Shown: positions 1 through 11,282, counted from the first letter of the stretch. The stretch: 64,000 nucleotides of DNA from Heterohyrax brucei (GCA_028571685.1 CM053142.1:197338796-197402795), one strand, 5' to 3'. The notes: generated by a model from the letters alone, not told the origin. Program-made: numbers and translations.

Positions 1-115
1 GTCTGTACAGAAGTAGACTGCTGCACCTTCTTTCTGCACAATCCACAGCTGGTGGATAGGTAACACCAACCTTTCAGTTTAGATTTGATTGTAACCACTG
101 AACCAGCAGGCTCCT
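1..115 (-). mobile_element. AfroSINE fragment, cut by window edge
   Basis: Read on the minus strand, this is the head of an afrotherian tRNA-derived SINE. The plus strand shows the typical order cagaagtaga, then a pyrimidine-rich stretch, then ccaacctttcagtttag, then the promoter-like end aaccactgaaccagcaggctcc. The tail lies outside the window. It is decayed relative to the copies at 52.8 and 63.7 kb. Confidence 0.6.
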
Positions 116-869
116 CTGATAACTAGTGGACTTGAATCCTATAGGTATCAATTTTTTTATTTTTTTTTTAATTTTTGGTGGCTTATGCTTTCTCTATTGG
201 AATATGTACTTATTAACTGAGTGCATTTATATTTTTGTTTGGTAGTAAATTTTGAGAAATATAACCTGGTAATACGATTTACCAGTGAGACTGGGGCACT
301 TAGGTGCGACCGTCTGTCACATGATGATATACCAATGAGAGCTAAATCAAGAATTTATTGCGGGTGCTTTTCTACTAGGCTACGTGAGCAACCCGTGGTT
401 TTCCAAATACGACACAGAAAAAAACAAAACAAACCCCTCAGGACACCCGAACTATCACGTGGGAAAGCCATGATTGTGCTTACATGCCTTCTCGCACAGA
501 ACTAAGAGGAGAAAAGACAAAAGTTTACAAGACGACCACCTCCAGGAAGGCTCGCACGACAACGCTGTGCCTGCACCTACGCAACAACGAGCCTCCAGCT
601 CCGGTCTTCCGAGCACCACCTGACTCGGATGGAACCCACCCCAACACTAAATGCGTTAGACTCAGAACAGCATACTACCCACGAGGTCCAGAGGCTTCAA
701 AAGTGGCTGGTATACCAGTGGGCCAATGGTAAAGAAAGGGTTTTAGTAAGAGTATTTTGTGTTAATGGTCCATGCACCTCTCCCTCTCCTTTATGAAACG
801 TGCACTGACCATTTTCCTATTAAATTTTCTGTGTAATGGCATGAATTTGAACAGTTTCTTTAACTCTGT
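116..869. other. Unassigned sequence
   Basis: No element recognised. It holds a T-rich run near 150-175 and two short overlapping open frames (221-505 and 484-732, plus strand). These have no recognisable domain and no splice or coding support. It may be an old repeat too diverged to name. Confidence 0.4.
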
Positions 870-1060
870 TGCTGACAGCTGCCGTCAGCTGAGTCCCTTC
901 CCCCAGCGCACGGTAATCCCCCACACAGCAGATCCACGATAATCCCCCACACAGCACCATCGTGAGGGTCATTTAAAGATCAGACACTTGTAACCACCCC
1001 CATCTGTGGCTGATTCTCTGAAGTAGATCACCATGTCTCCCTTCCTAGTCTTTAACTCTG
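870..1060 (-). mobile_element. RTE-tailed tRNA-Gly SINE, 3' part
   Basis: The plus strand runs from cagctgccgtcagctgagtc (the SINE/RTE tail, reverse complement) through gtggctgattctctgaagta to cttcctagtctttaactctg. That is the order of the tail and body of the SINE seen complete at 53.44-53.77 kb. A short internal tandem duplication of aatcccccacacagca lies near 915-957. The matching head occurs at about 1.71-1.83 kb, so the element may be split by an insertion. Confidence 0.6.
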
Positions 1061-1704
1061 CTGGGAATGCTCTGTCTCTCTGGATAAGCGACGGTCGTTG
1101 TCTCTCCCCTCGTTCTGGTTGCTCTGTTGTGGGCTAGTGCTGAGCCCCTGGAAAATGTGGCACAACGACAGACGCTGAAGCAAAACGTGTTTTGTGCAGC
1201 AGTTAGTCTGGCAATGGAGACACCAACTTAAATGAACGTGGGAACACATCCATAAGAAACCTAACAAATTGAGACCCGAGTGAAACACGGAGGACCCTCA
1301 CTCGCTCAGCCATAGGAGCACACAATCGCATTCTGCATCCTCAGTCACGCAGACAAACCAAGACTCCCTGGACTTTCAGTATAGGGCAGAAAGGTCTGAA
1401 TCAGCAACCACTGGGATTTCTCATTTTGCCCGATTTTATGCATGCATCTTGGCATTTATCGGCTCGGCTATCCCTCAAATTCAAGAGTACATTTTTATAA
1501 TTCTTTGAGCAAAGCAGCAAATTGACCATTTTGACTGATTTATGTAAGCCTTTATAGCTGAGGAAACATAGGAATAATTCCCCCAGAATATTCAGTATCA
1601 AAGTACAAACCTCTGCAATTGACACAGACGAGATCCCTGAAGCCCATCCGTAGAGTATCATACACCCCTCATGTTTTTTAGTAAACCATTGCATGAAAAG
1701 AAAA
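1061..1704. other. Unassigned sequence between two SINE parts
   Basis: About 640 bp not recognised as a repeat family. It sits exactly between the body and the head of one SINE type, both on the minus strand. It could be an inserted element, or merely the gap between two unrelated SINE fragments. Short minus-strand open frames inside have no recognisable product. Confidence 0.35.
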
Positions 1705-1832
1705 TACTTTACAACACACAGCCTCCACTGATGGATGAATCGTGGCTGCACGTGAGGTGCGTTGGCCAGGAATCAAATCTCGGCTTCTGTATGAAAGGCA
1801 AGAGTTCCACTAATGCCGCCAAAGCCAGAGCG
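1705..1832 (-). mobile_element. tRNA-Gly-derived SINE head
   Basis: The reverse complement shows a tRNA-Gly-like head: tagtggaactcttgcctttc, then gatttgattcctggcca, matching the A-box and B-box region of the copy at 53.44 kb. It continues into the gcgcag-like joint and the cagcctccactga block of the SINE body. It is not a tRNA gene: it has no closed acceptor stem and leads straight into the SINE body. Confidence 0.65.
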
Positions 1833-4379
1833 AAGGGAAGTCGGTCGCAGATGCCGCTGAGGGCATCTTCTACAAAACTGACTCAGTGTGGAGTCTGAGC
1901 CATTGACTGAGACACCGGCATGTCTAGACTTCCAGTGTGTGGGCAGCACCCGGGATCGGGGCCTGGGCTGGCACAATGGAAGGGGCTGGAGTGGGACCCA
2001 GCAGAAGGGGAAGGTCAGCTCTCTAGAAGGTCTACACCAGAAGACAGGCAGCAGCCCGCCTAGCCGAATCATAGTTTGTGTCCTGAAAATTTACACGTTT
2101 CGTTTTTCAAAGGAAATTTTCCATTGTACAGTCACCAAAACCCTGGACGGTGGGTCCTTGTCCAGCACCCTCAAACTTGCTAATTTTCTGGATGCCAGCC
2201 TTCTGAGAAGGAAAAGGCAACTTCACTGCAGTGCTCTGAGCAGGAAGCCAGAGGAAGGTCCGCAGATCCAGCCCCCTGAGCAACACGGAGCAGGGCTCAC
2301 ACGTGCTACGGGCAGCAATCTGGCGGCCACGCGGGTGCACTGGAGAGGGAAAGTCCTGGAAGGCAGCCGGGAACCAGGACAGGGTTGAGCCTCTTGTGTT
2401 CTTGTCAGACTTCTCGCTTCCCCATGGGGTCCAGGTGATGAGTTTCCCTCTGACTTCGTTCCTCCTGTCACTTCCTCTATTGAGGTCAGTTAGCAGGCAC
2501 AGCTGCCCTCCTGGGCATGCAGGGTGAGCCAAACCTGGTTTGAGCTTGTTTAAGGATGAACAAATTTACTGGCATCCGTAGGGTCGGGTTACAGTCGCTA
2601 GTTTTCTGTGGAAACTCAAACTTTACTTGAAATGGAGTTTCTTGGAGTTCTGTTTTAGCCGTAAACCGTCTGTAAATAATGCAGGGAAAGAAATGAAATA
2701 ATAGGTAAAGCTGATTCCTGTAGCTCAACTCCAGAAACAACCGTTTTCCTTTTTCTCACGAATCAAGATTCAGCGCCACAGGTTAGCATTTTATATGGCC
2801 GAGTCAGCAGCCTCTGAACTAAATTTTTGATGAGACCAAGTGTAAAACATTCACGGCCTAGAAATCTATAATATGACTTTTTACCACTTTTTTTTCCCCT
2901 ATTCAGTCCTATAAGAGCAACAGAAAATAGCAGCAATGGGTGCACCGTGGAGAGTGAGAGGGCCGAGGGGAAATGATCGCTCCAAAGTAAATTAAATCAC
3001 CCTCCAAACGCCCAGTGCTCCCCAGGGAGGAACATTTACTAATCCTAAGAGGTAGAATAAACAAAGACGAACCTGCGTGTGGGTGCTCTCCTGTCCTCCT
3101 GTTTCCTTTCACCACGGGGATGCCCCTAAATGAACTTGTCAGAGAAAGCGAAGTTCGAAATGGGACTCGTAACTCATTTTGTCAAGCGGATGAGAAATGC
3201 CCCTTCTAATGGAAAGCCGCAGAAATGGATGATTACTTTTTTGACTGATGGAGTGCATTATGTCTCTCAGATACAAAGGGGTATAAATAAATCTAAGTGT
3301 GATAACCTCACTGCAGGGTAGCTCCGTTATGGAGGGCCGATCTGTGGTGACCGTGTCCACACCGTCGGCCGGAACCAACCACCTGCCTTGACATTCCGGC
3401 TCCAGAGCACTGCTCAGCAGCTCGGGGACTTTGAGGAGTCACTAGTGCAAGGACTTCGTCTCACAGGGAGGTAAACCGAGGGCCGGTGAGGGCTAGCCAC
3501 CATGCCTGAGATTGTACCGTAACAAACACAGAAGCAGGAGTCCGAGCAGAGGTCTTCTGAGGACCGAGAGCATTCCTCCACTTGACCACAACTTGCACCC
3601 CCAAGAGACTACGGGGACTTAAAGTGTATTTGTCACTTTAAATTATAATAAAAATTGTGGCGTCTGGGGATTTTTTTTCTTTTTTTTTTTTTGGAGGAGA
3701 TTTAGTGTTTAATTCAGAGTATGACCTACGCAGCTTCAGTGGTATGTCTGGTTCTTTCTGTTTCTCCCTGATGTGAGCAGGAGGTAGGATACACTCTCCA
3801 AAAGTATGAAGGTATTTCATTCCTCACCTCATACCCTCCTCGGCACCACAGCTCTGGGGTTCTTTGTCTAATCGAACCAACACAGGGATTCTGAGAGGCT
3901 CCACGTAGCAGATGGCATCTTCTGGATGTCATACACTGCCTCAAGAACAAAATGAGGATTCCTGGTCATAGCCTAACTTTACTAATGGAGGTTCCAATTA
4001 AGCCACCTCCTCACCGACGTCTTAAAGCCCTCATTTCTAAAACTGTGAATAAAAATGCGTACCAGTTTCAATACCCCTAAGGCAGTTGTCAGCAAAAGGA
4101 GGCTTCCTTGTATTTTAAAACTGAATAATAGAAGTAGAGCTTCTTTTTCAGTAATTTTTAAATTAGTCATCATTCTCACACTGCTGCTGTTTTCTTCTGT
4201 CTCTTTCTGCCACTGTGCTCCGTTTGCCACAAGGATCTCCAGATGTCACCAGGGTGGGGGACTCGTCAGCAACTCCATCCTGCCTCATTGGGTACAAGTA
4301 GCAGCCCATCCGAGGTGTATCCCTTATTCTTCTCCCACCACAAGTCCATGAGACTTTTATAAGTGACAGCCTGGAACAC
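1833..4379. other. Unassigned sequence, no gene recognised
   Basis: About 2.5 kb with no transposon family I can name. The 1.9-2.5 kb part is moderately GC-rich and open in several frames on both strands at once (for example 1888-2388 plus and 2107-2532 minus), which suggests composition rather than coding. A poly-T tract lies near 3668-3692. Ancient, unrecognisable repeats are likely. Confidence 0.4.
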
Positions 4380-4936
4380 TATCACGGGTTAAATTTCGTC
4401 CTCGCAAAATATGTGTATCAATTTGGCTGGGCCATGATTTCCAGTGTTGTGTGGTTGTCCTCTGTTTTGTGATTGTCGTTCTCCTATTTGTTGTAATTCC
4501 TAGTTTCTGCATGTGGTTAATGGGGCGAGGCTGGATTACATTAAAGAGGACTAGAGTGGGACCACAACACCCTCACTAAGGCCACATCACTGCTCCAACA
4601 GAAAGGGAGTCTCCTTGGAGTATGGCCCTCACTGCCTTTTGCCTTACAAGAGGTAAAAGTCAAGGGGAGTAAGCAGAGAGTTGAGTACCTCATATGACCA
4701 AGAATGCGGCACCAGGAGCAGAGTGTGTCCTTCTGATCTTAGGTTCCTGCGCTGAGATTCTTCCAGACCAAGGGAAGGCTGAGGTATCACAAGAACCTTT
4801 CTCCAGAGCAGACACAGAAGGAGGCGGCACCCTGAATTTGAACTTGTAGCTTATTGGACTGCATGACAATAAACTTCTTTGTTAAAGCTGTCCACCGGTG
4901 CTGTTTCTGTGACGGCAGCACTGGATGACAAAGACA
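4380..4936 (+). mobile_element. MaLR-like solo LTR
   Basis: It starts near the degraded form of the family opening (ttaaatttcgtcctcgcaaa), continues atttggctgggccatgattt, contains an aataaac polyadenylation-type signal near 4869, and ends gatgacaaagaca, the family's terminal sequence. The same order of blocks recurs at 7.87, 8.62, 12.0, 18.37 and 57.73 kb. No internal retroviral sequence is attached, so it is a solo LTR fossil, probably tens of millions of years old. Confidence 0.7.
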
Positions 4937-5904
4937 GGCACTGCTGTAGCGAATGCAGGCGCTAGGAAGTCACGGCAGTGAACACAAGGAGCCACTGCTG
5001 AAGAGAAAGGACAGTCTCGTTGCCCTGCTAAAGTTGTCAAAACCTTGGCTACATCTCAGCACCATCCAAGTGCAGAACAGAATAGAGGATCCAGACAGCA
5101 CTCTTACTGCATCCTTCCTGGTTACCACTTAATTACAAGTCATAGTTTCCTGAGGGTTTTGAAATACACTAAACACAGAGCATAGAGTAGCAATTTCTCA
5201 ACTTCAGCTTACTTAAAATCTTTTGAACAGTGACACTACACAATACATTTTTTTTCTAGGTAATTGTATGTTTGTAGGGCGATTCAGTACCTTGATCACC
5301 ACCTCATACCAGGCCTTCAAAGTGGGAGTTCCTGGGAGATGAGGGGGACAGGGATTCCTCACTGGGCTCACTGGAGTATACCCGCATCTTAGGGGAAACG
5401 TTCCAAGCAGTAGCTCCATAACCCACACCACTCAGGGTTCAAAGACACGCTTGCCTAACACTGACATGATTTCAGAGGAGAGTTAATTAAGAAAGCATAA
5501 AAAAGAAATTGGTGAGTTAGACACTGGGGAAGTCACACACACCTCTAAAGCCGCTGGAAACGAGGGTCAGTAGTTTAGAGTCAATGTGAAGGGAACCAGA
5601 GCAGATGCTTAAACACAGTGCTAGTGCTTCTGAGAGGGACGTGAGAAGACCAGCAGGAAGGCCATCGCAGCAGGGCCAGCAGAGGCGAGGAGGGTGGGCT
5701 GAGTGGGAGCAGGGGAGAGAAACACACTGATGCAGAAGCTATGGCTGGAAGACTCACAGCAGTACTGGATGTACCACCTGGAGAGAGATGCTAGGGGTGA
5801 CCACTCGGTTTGCAGCTCAGGCAGACAAGCGAATAATGCAGTACTTCACAATACACTGAAGGCTGGGGGGATGAGAATGGAAAAGTCTGACTACATTCAG
5901 CATT
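4937..5904. other. Unassigned sequence
   Basis: About 970 bp without a recognised repeat. The part at 5.62-5.72 kb is purine-rich (aggaaggcc...gggagcaggggagag), a texture common in old LINE 3' regions, but I cannot name the family. No coding signal is seen. Confidence 0.35.
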
Positions 5905-6093
5905 TGAGTTAGTTCCTGAGGGGTTGAATCCACCTGAAGTACCTGGGGCAAGAAACACTGGTGACCTGGTGATCTTTTTTTGAAAACTCAGTCATTGAAA
6001 ACCTTACAGGCACAGTTCTACTCTGATACCAGCAGGGTCTCCATGAGTTGCAGTCTATCAGTGGTAACTGGTTTGGTTTGGGTTTTGCTTTAA
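5905..6093 (+). mobile_element. AfroSINE variant with T/G-rich tail
   Basis: The plus strand shows gaggggttgaatccacctg, then aagaaacactggtgacctgg, then aaaactcagtcattgaaaac, then a cacagttctactctga block, and finally the diverged RTE-like tail running into ggtttggtttgggttttgc. The order matches the SINE copies at 50.65 and 57.41 kb. It ends directly against an AT-rich simple repeat. Confidence 0.65.
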
Positions 6094-6147
6094 GATATAT
6101 ATATATGTATGTATACACACATATATATGTACATATATATATATATG
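6094..6147. repeat. (TA)n/(TATG)n microsatellite
   Basis: Alternating at and atgt units (atatatatatgtatgtatac and similar) directly follow the SINE tail. Microsatellites seeded by SINE tails are common. Confidence 0.85.
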
Positions 6148-6220
6148 AAAAATAAGCAAACAAAAGAAGCCACTAAAGATAAAATGAGGAGTTGGTAAAA
6201 GAAAATGAAATTGAAGTATA

Positions 6221-6390
6221 TTACATTGTTATCGTTAGTCAGTTCCAACTGATAGTGACCTGTGGACAACAGAATGAGTCACTGCCCTGTCCTGTGTCAT
6301 CCTCAGGGTCATCGTCAGGCTTGAGCCCTTTGTTGCAGCCACTGTGTTGGTCTGTCTCTTTGAGGGTCTTCCTCAACACGTGAGTAGGTC
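6221..6390 (-). mobile_element. RTE LINE 3'-end fragment
   Basis: The plus strand reads attgttatcgttagtcagtt, then gtggacaacagaatgagtca, then ttgttgcagccactgtgttg, then agggtcttcctcaacacg. This is the reverse complement of the terminal 170 bp of the BovB-like RTE found throughout the window. A second RTE 3' end starts at 6541, after a short SINE piece. Confidence 0.7.
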
Positions 6391-6439
6391 ATACAACCCT
6401 GTTTTAAGTAGTATTTACATAACCCAGACAGATAAACAA

Positions 6440-6535
6440 GGAGTCATGTGGTACAACGATTAAGTACTTGGCTGCTAAACCAAAGGCTCTTCCCCAGCAG
6501 TTCTGCAGGAGAGAACCTTGGCCGTCTTCTCCAGC
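6440..6535 (+). mobile_element. AfroSINE 5' fragment
   Basis: A degraded SINE head: tcatgtggtacaacgattaa, ctgctaaaccaaaggctctt and the following cag-ttc block match the Pol III promoter region of the SINEs at 43.26 and 55.72 kb. It lies between two RTE 3' ends. Confidence 0.55.
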
Positions 6536-6540
6536 AGAGA

Positions 6541-7715
6541 TTGTTGTTGTTAGTGCCGTCCAGTCAGTCATGTTGGTCCTACGTGCAACAGAGAAGATCA
6601 CCGCCAGGCCTCATGCCATGTGCGCGGTCATCAGCCCACCCCACTGAGGCTCTTCTGCTGCTTGACAGCCCTCGGCCTCACCCAGCAGGACGTACTTCTC
6701 CGGAAACTCATCCCTCCTGATAACATGCCCAGAGTTCTTGAGACCAAGGCTCACCATCCTCAATTCTAAAAAGCATTCTGGGTATGCTTCTTTCATGACA
6801 GCTTAGTGTGCTCTTCTGGAAGATTGTGGTGTGTTTCCTATTCTTTGCCGACACTATAATTCAAAGACAGTGATTCCTCTTTCATCTTCTTTATTCAGTG
6901 TCCATATTTACCGCAATTGCATAGGAGGCAATTGAAAATACCATGGTATTTTAGTCATCTGGCACTGCTCTAACAGAAACACCACAAGTGGACAGCTTTC
7001 AAAAATAAAAGTTTATTCTTACACAGTTCCATAGGCTAAAAGTCCAAATTCAGGGCACCAGCTCCAGGGAAATGCATTCTTTGTTGGCTCTGGAGGAAGG
7101 TCCTTGTGTTAGAGCAGTCTTCCTTCGGCCTGGGAGTATCTCAGTACAGGAAGCCCGGGTCTGACGGACATGCTGCTCTCCCGGTGCTGCTCCCTTGACG
7201 TCTGAGGTTCCCAGCTTGTCCCTTGCTTCCTTTTCCTTGTATCTCTTGCACAATCAAAGGATGAAAGTAACGTAAGCCACACCCCAGGGAAACTCTGTTT
7301 ACAGTGGACCACAGCAGTAACCTTAGAAACGGTGTTACAGCACCCCCAGTCCTCTTTAACATAACCTAGTCTATTAACTACAGGTAGAGCTTAGGATTTA
7401 CAGCATAGAAAACCCCAAAGTGGAAGGCAATCATACAGCACAGGGAACCACGGCCCAGACAAATTCTCCCAAGCATTTTTGGAGGGACACAGCTCAATCC
7501 ACGGCACATGGTTTGGGTCAGGTGCACCTTAGTCCCCAAAATGACAGCTTTTCAACACTTCAAAGAGATCTTTTGCAGCAGCAATGCAAAGCAGCATTTG
7601 ATTTCTTGACTGCTGCTTCCATGTATCTAAGTAAAACAAAATCTTTGATAACTTCAGCTTCAACATGTTCTCTGTTATAGTGATGCTGCTTATTGCTCCA
7701 ATTGTGAGGATTTTT
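6541..7715 (-). mobile_element. RTE LINE 3' part, split by a solo LTR
   Basis: A 5'-truncated BovB-like RTE on the minus strand. It starts at its 3' terminus (ttgttgttgttagtgccgtc) and runs through the blocks for the 3' UTR and end of the reverse transcriptase frame. It is interrupted at gaaaataccatgg by an LTR (6947-7506) and resumes at catggtttgggtcaggtgca. It ends near ccaattgtgaggatttttat. The duplicated catgg shows the LTR landed in an already resident RTE. Confidence 0.8.
6947..7506 (-). mobile_element. MaLR-like solo LTR inside RTE
   Basis: The element reads tattttagtcatctgg to caatccacggca on the plus strand, the reverse complement of the family opening and end. It is flanked by catgg at 6942-6946 and 7507-7511, a 5-bp target-site duplication. 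The RTE sequence on both sides joins without loss. It is a solo LTR, so the internal part has been removed by LTR-LTR recombination or was never retained. Confidence 0.8.
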
Positions 7716-7719
7716 ATGA

Positions 7720-7822
7720 GGATTGCACCTAGAAAACCCGGTGGAGGCAGTTTTACTGTGTCACACAGAGTCACTATGAGTTGCAATGTACTCAGTGGCA
7801 CCTAACAGTGACAACAATGTAA
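7720..7822 (+). mobile_element. SINE/RTE tail fragment
   Basis: The plus strand has cctagaaaacccggtggagg, then cacacagagtcactatgagt, then tcagtggcacctaacagtga. This is the shared 3' tail of the RTE and its dependent SINEs in forward orientation, placed against the reverse-oriented RTE. Confidence 0.6.
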
Positions 7823-7869
7823 ACGTTTTATCAAAAGAAATTATAACTCAAATGGGACAGTGAATAGGG

Positions 7870-8393
7870 TGTGCCATAGTTCAAATTGTGTGCCCCCCAA
7901 AATGACCATTGATTTGGCAAGTTCATGATTCACAGCCTTGTGTGCTTGGTCACCATTTTGTCATCTGATATGACTTTCCAGTGTGTTATAAATCCTACCT
8001 GTACAATGTTAATGAGGTGAGACTAGCAGCAGTCATATTAATGAGTCACAGCTCACTCTACAAGATTAGGTTACACCCTAAGTCAATGTCTTTTGAGATA
8101 CAAAAGAGAGAAGTAGAGAGACAGAGAGATAGGCGGACTTCACGCCATCTCGCAGGGCCAGGAGCACATGTCCTTTGATCCTAGGATCCTCGCACTGAGA
8201 AGTTCCTAGAACAAAGAAACGTTGATGACAAGGGGCTTTCTCCAGAGCTGACAGACACAGAAAGCCTTCCTCTGGAGCTAGAACCCTGCATTCAGACCTC
8301 TAGCCTCCTAGACTGTGAGAGAATAAATTTCTCTTTGCTAAAACCATCCATGGCATGGTATTTATGTCACAGCAGCCCTAGATAACCAACACA
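7870..8393 (+). mobile_element. MaLR-like solo LTR
   Basis: It opens near gccatagttcaaattgtgtg and ccccccaaaatg, passes gacttcacgccatct and the purine-rich block, has agaataaatttctctttg as polyadenylation region, and ends agccctagataaccaacaca. Order and spacing match the 57.73 kb copy closely. No internal sequence remains. Confidence 0.75.
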
Positions 8394-8617
8394 GGTGGCT
8401 CGGCAGTGGGATGTACAAGAGTAAATCCTTATCCTCCGAAGCCAGAGGTCAACCAACAGTGTCTGCAGCACAGTCTAGCGAGCTGCTTCCCCAAACACAG
8501 TTCTCGTCCTGTCTGGGAAGCTTCCTAACATTCCCTGAAGTTAAGTGTGCCGTGTAGGTGAGTACTAGGTAATGAGTATAGTGGAAATGCTGTGTACCAT
8601 TTTCAAGTCTGACTCAG

Positions 8618-9055
8618 GGTCATGAATTGTGTTGTGTCCCCCCAAAAATGTATGTATTGATTTGACTTGGCTGTGAGCCCCCATACGGTGCCATTCCCCC
8701 CATGTGTTATGAATCCTGCCTCTGTGATGTTGATGATGGAGAAAGGGTAGCAATTGTGCTGGTGAGGCGGGACTCAATCTACCAGCTTGTGCGATACGAG
8801 AGAGAGACAGGAGCAGAGACAGTCGGGAGCCTCATACCACCAAGACCAAGAACAGGGCACATGTCGTTTGGACCTGAGGTTCCCCGAGATGATCTTCTGG
8901 AACTCGGGCTCAGCCTACTGGACTGTGACAGTTTCTCCTGTTGAATGGACCTAAGTGGATTTACAGCTTACCAGACTGTGTCAATAAAAATTGTCTTTGT
9001 GAAACTGTCCACTGCGATATTTGCTGTTAGAGCAGTAGCAGGCAGCTAGAACACT
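8618..9055 (+). mobile_element. MaLR-like solo LTR
   Basis: The opening gaattgtgttgtgtccccc and gatttgacttggctgtgagc, a central catgtgttatgaatcctgcc block, a late aataaaaattgtctttgtg and the end agcaggcagctagaacac fit the same LTR family as 7.87 kb. It is more diverged near the 3' end. A poly-A run follows at 9061-9080. Confidence 0.65.
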
Positions 9056-9060
9056 CATTG

Positions 9061-9080
9061 TAAAAAAAAAAAAAAAAAAA
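9061..9080. repeat. Poly-A tract
   Basis: A pure run of about 20 A bases, probably the remains of a retroposon tail, although the element in front of it is an LTR fossil. Confidence 0.8.
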
Positions 9081-9294
9081 AGTTTGAATCCTCTGTATCC
9101 TTGCCTTTCTGTCATCTTGAGGCAGAATTGCTCAGCATGAGTAGAAACCACACATCAAAGACGGTAGCGCCGTGAGATGGAAGGAGTTTGCGTCTCTGAG
9201 TGACTCCCTGGAGGAGAGTGGCCACCTGGTTAGGACTCTGAGTGATCCTGACCCAGGCTGGACCACTGAGGATACAGGTTCACCTTAACGACAT

Positions 9295-9944
9295 TATCTT
9301 GGCCATGTAGTGCTGCTGTACCAGAAATGCCACCTTGTAACAAAGTAATTTATTCTCGCAGTCTGTTGCTGTTGCTGGGTGCCAATGAATTGGGTTGTGA
9401 CTCACAGCGCCGCCATGTACAACTGTGAAACCTTGCCCGTCCTGCCATGCCTTCGTAACCGTCGGTGTGCTTGGGCCCACGTGGCAGCCACCGTGTCTGT
9501 CCATCTCGGTGAGGAGCTTCCTCATTCACCGACCCTCCACTTTGCCAAGCGTACGTCCTTCTCTAGGGACTGAGTCCTCCTGACAACATGTCCCAAGTAT
9601 GTAAGAAGCGGTCTTGCTGTCCTTGCTTCTAAGGAGAACTGTGCTCCCAGCACTGCTTTCTTAGTGGCATGAGGTTCCCTTGTCTCTCTGCTTCCTTCTC
9701 TCTTTTACATCTCAAAAAAAAACACTCAAAACACAGTTCTGTCTTGTAGATTGCACCCTACCTCACTAACATAACTGCTGCCTGTCTCTCCCCATTAACA
9801 TCACCCCACGCACCCACTAGAGGCAGAGTATGTAACACATGTGATCACCAGACGATAAAACGGTGGCAATCACACAATGCTAGGAATCATGACCTAGCCA
9901 GACTGATACACTTATTTTTAAGGGACACAACTCAATCCGTGACA
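9295..9944 (-). mobile_element. MaLR-like LTR split by RTE
   Basis: The left piece (9295-9361) shows tatcttggccatgtagtgct and agtaatttattctcgcag. The right piece (about 9656-9944) shows ctttcttagtggcatgaggt, then ggaatcatgacctagccaga, and ends actcaatccgtgaca. Both fit the same minus-strand LTR family as 61.36 kb. The middle is occupied by an RTE 3' end, so the LTR is older than this RTE insertion, or was rearranged with it. Confidence 0.65.
9362..9655 (-). mobile_element. RTE LINE 3' end
   Basis: The plus strand starts tctgttgctgttgctgggtg and runs through ttgggttgtgactcacagcg, cttgggcccacgtggcagcc, tgaggagcttcctcattcac and ttctctagggactgagtcct to ccttgcttctaaggagaact. This is the reverse complement of the last 290 bp of the RTE. 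It sits within an LTR. Confidence 0.75.
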
Positions 9945-10689
9945 AGCATCTAGCATTACCTCAACTCCTACAATGATTGTACCCACATAATAAAGAAGAA
10001 AAACCTATTGGCATTGAAAATGATGCCTCCGATAAACAATACTAGGAAGAGGTGATGTGAGGTGATGTACTTGTGTAACCTTGACCAAAAAAAATCAGTG
10101 GCTGATGATAAGTGAACTCACAACGCATGGAAAGTCTCTCTCTACAACAGTAGCAGGTAAAGGGAATTCTGAGAGTAGGCCTGTATTAGCTTAAGAGATG
10201 TGCCTGTCTTTCACTCATTTGTCAGTTTGAGTATCTGAGATTCTAAAGCATTTCTATGGTAGTAGAAATTATTGGGAGACAAATGATGCTAAAAATAAGA
10301 AAACAAGTGAGAATAATCTTAGTTACCCCAAACGACAGCATAGAGATCAAAGTGGGACTTTCTGTACATGTCCCTGGAGGTGGTTCCACCTGGTTCCTTC
10401 TGAAAAACAACTTTGAGGAAGTTTACTCAATTGTTTGGGGACTTATCTCAGTGTCCCAAGGTGTAGTGAATTGTGAGATCTTTTTATCTCCTGCTGCTTG
10501 TGGACAGTTTCCACCACACTGTTCTCATTGGCCCTCAGGCTCCCTGTCTTGCTCCCATATATTGACTCAAAAGAGGTCTCGCATTTCTGTAGGGTTTCCA
10601 TTGTGCATTTCCCTGCAGACTGTTCCACTCACCTCACAACCAGAGCACAGGTAAGGAGAAAACTCGGGCATTGTGAAGAACGTGACCAA
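9945..10689. other. Unassigned sequence
   Basis: About 745 bp without a recognised repeat until the L1 tail at 10.69 kb. A 132-residue plus-strand open frame (10256-10654) overlaps other open frames on both strands and shows no domain. The 5' part of the following L1 could lie here in a form too diverged to recognise. Confidence 0.35.
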
Positions 10690-10785
10690 CGCCTCCAAAC
10701 AACTTGTGTAGAAAGTATTGAATGGGAACTTAAACCGCTGCGCAAACCTTCACCCAAAACACAATAAAATATTTTGAGAAAGAAG
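10690..10785 (+). mobile_element. L1 3' terminus
   Basis: The blocks acaacttgtgtagaaagtat, aaccttcacccaaaacacaa and taaaatattttg match the L1 3' end seen at 63.50-63.59 kb (acaatatgtgtactaattgt, aactttcacctaaagtacag). It is a short 5'-truncated copy. Confidence 0.6.
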
Positions 10786-10803
10786 ACACTGTGCCTGGAG
10801 GGC

Positions 10804-11240
10804 GTCTCAGTCACCTGCCACTGCTCCAACAGAAAGTACCCTGAGCAGGTGGTTTCATGAACAGAAACTACTGACACAGCCTGGTAAGCCACAAATCCAC
10901 TTATGAGTGATAGGTCCATTCAGTAGGAGTGTCACAGTCCAGCAGACTGAGTCCAAGTTCCAGGAAAGCATCTCCGCACAGGAACCTCAAGTCCAAAGGA
11001 CGTGCTCCACTCGGTGTTGGTGGTGTGAGGCTCCCAGCTTCCTCTGCTCACTTGTCTCCCTTCTACCCCACAGCTGGTGACCTGAGTCCTGCCTCACCAG
11101 CATGACTGCTGCCCGTTCTCCGTCACCAACATCACAGAGACAGGTTCACAACACATGGGGGGAAGGGCACCATGTTGGGACTCATAGCGGAGTTAAATCA
11201 ACACATACATCTTTGGGGAGACAGAATGCAATCCATGACA
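10804..11240 (-). mobile_element. MaLR-like solo LTR with target duplication
   Basis: The plus strand starts tctcagtcacctgccactgc and ends gaatgcaatccatgaca. It contains the family blocks caagtccaaaggacgtgctc and gtgaggctcccagcttcctc. The flanks carry gagggc at 10798-10803 and again at 11241-11246, consistent with a 5-6-bp target-site duplication. Confidence 0.75.
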
Positions 11241-11282
11241 GAGGGCAAGGGGTCAGGTTATGACAATGACCTTTTGGGGTTT

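Noticed and set aside
1888-2532. Overlapping 166-residue plus and 141-residue minus frames
   Set aside because: Mutually overlapping frames on opposite strands without any recognised motif.
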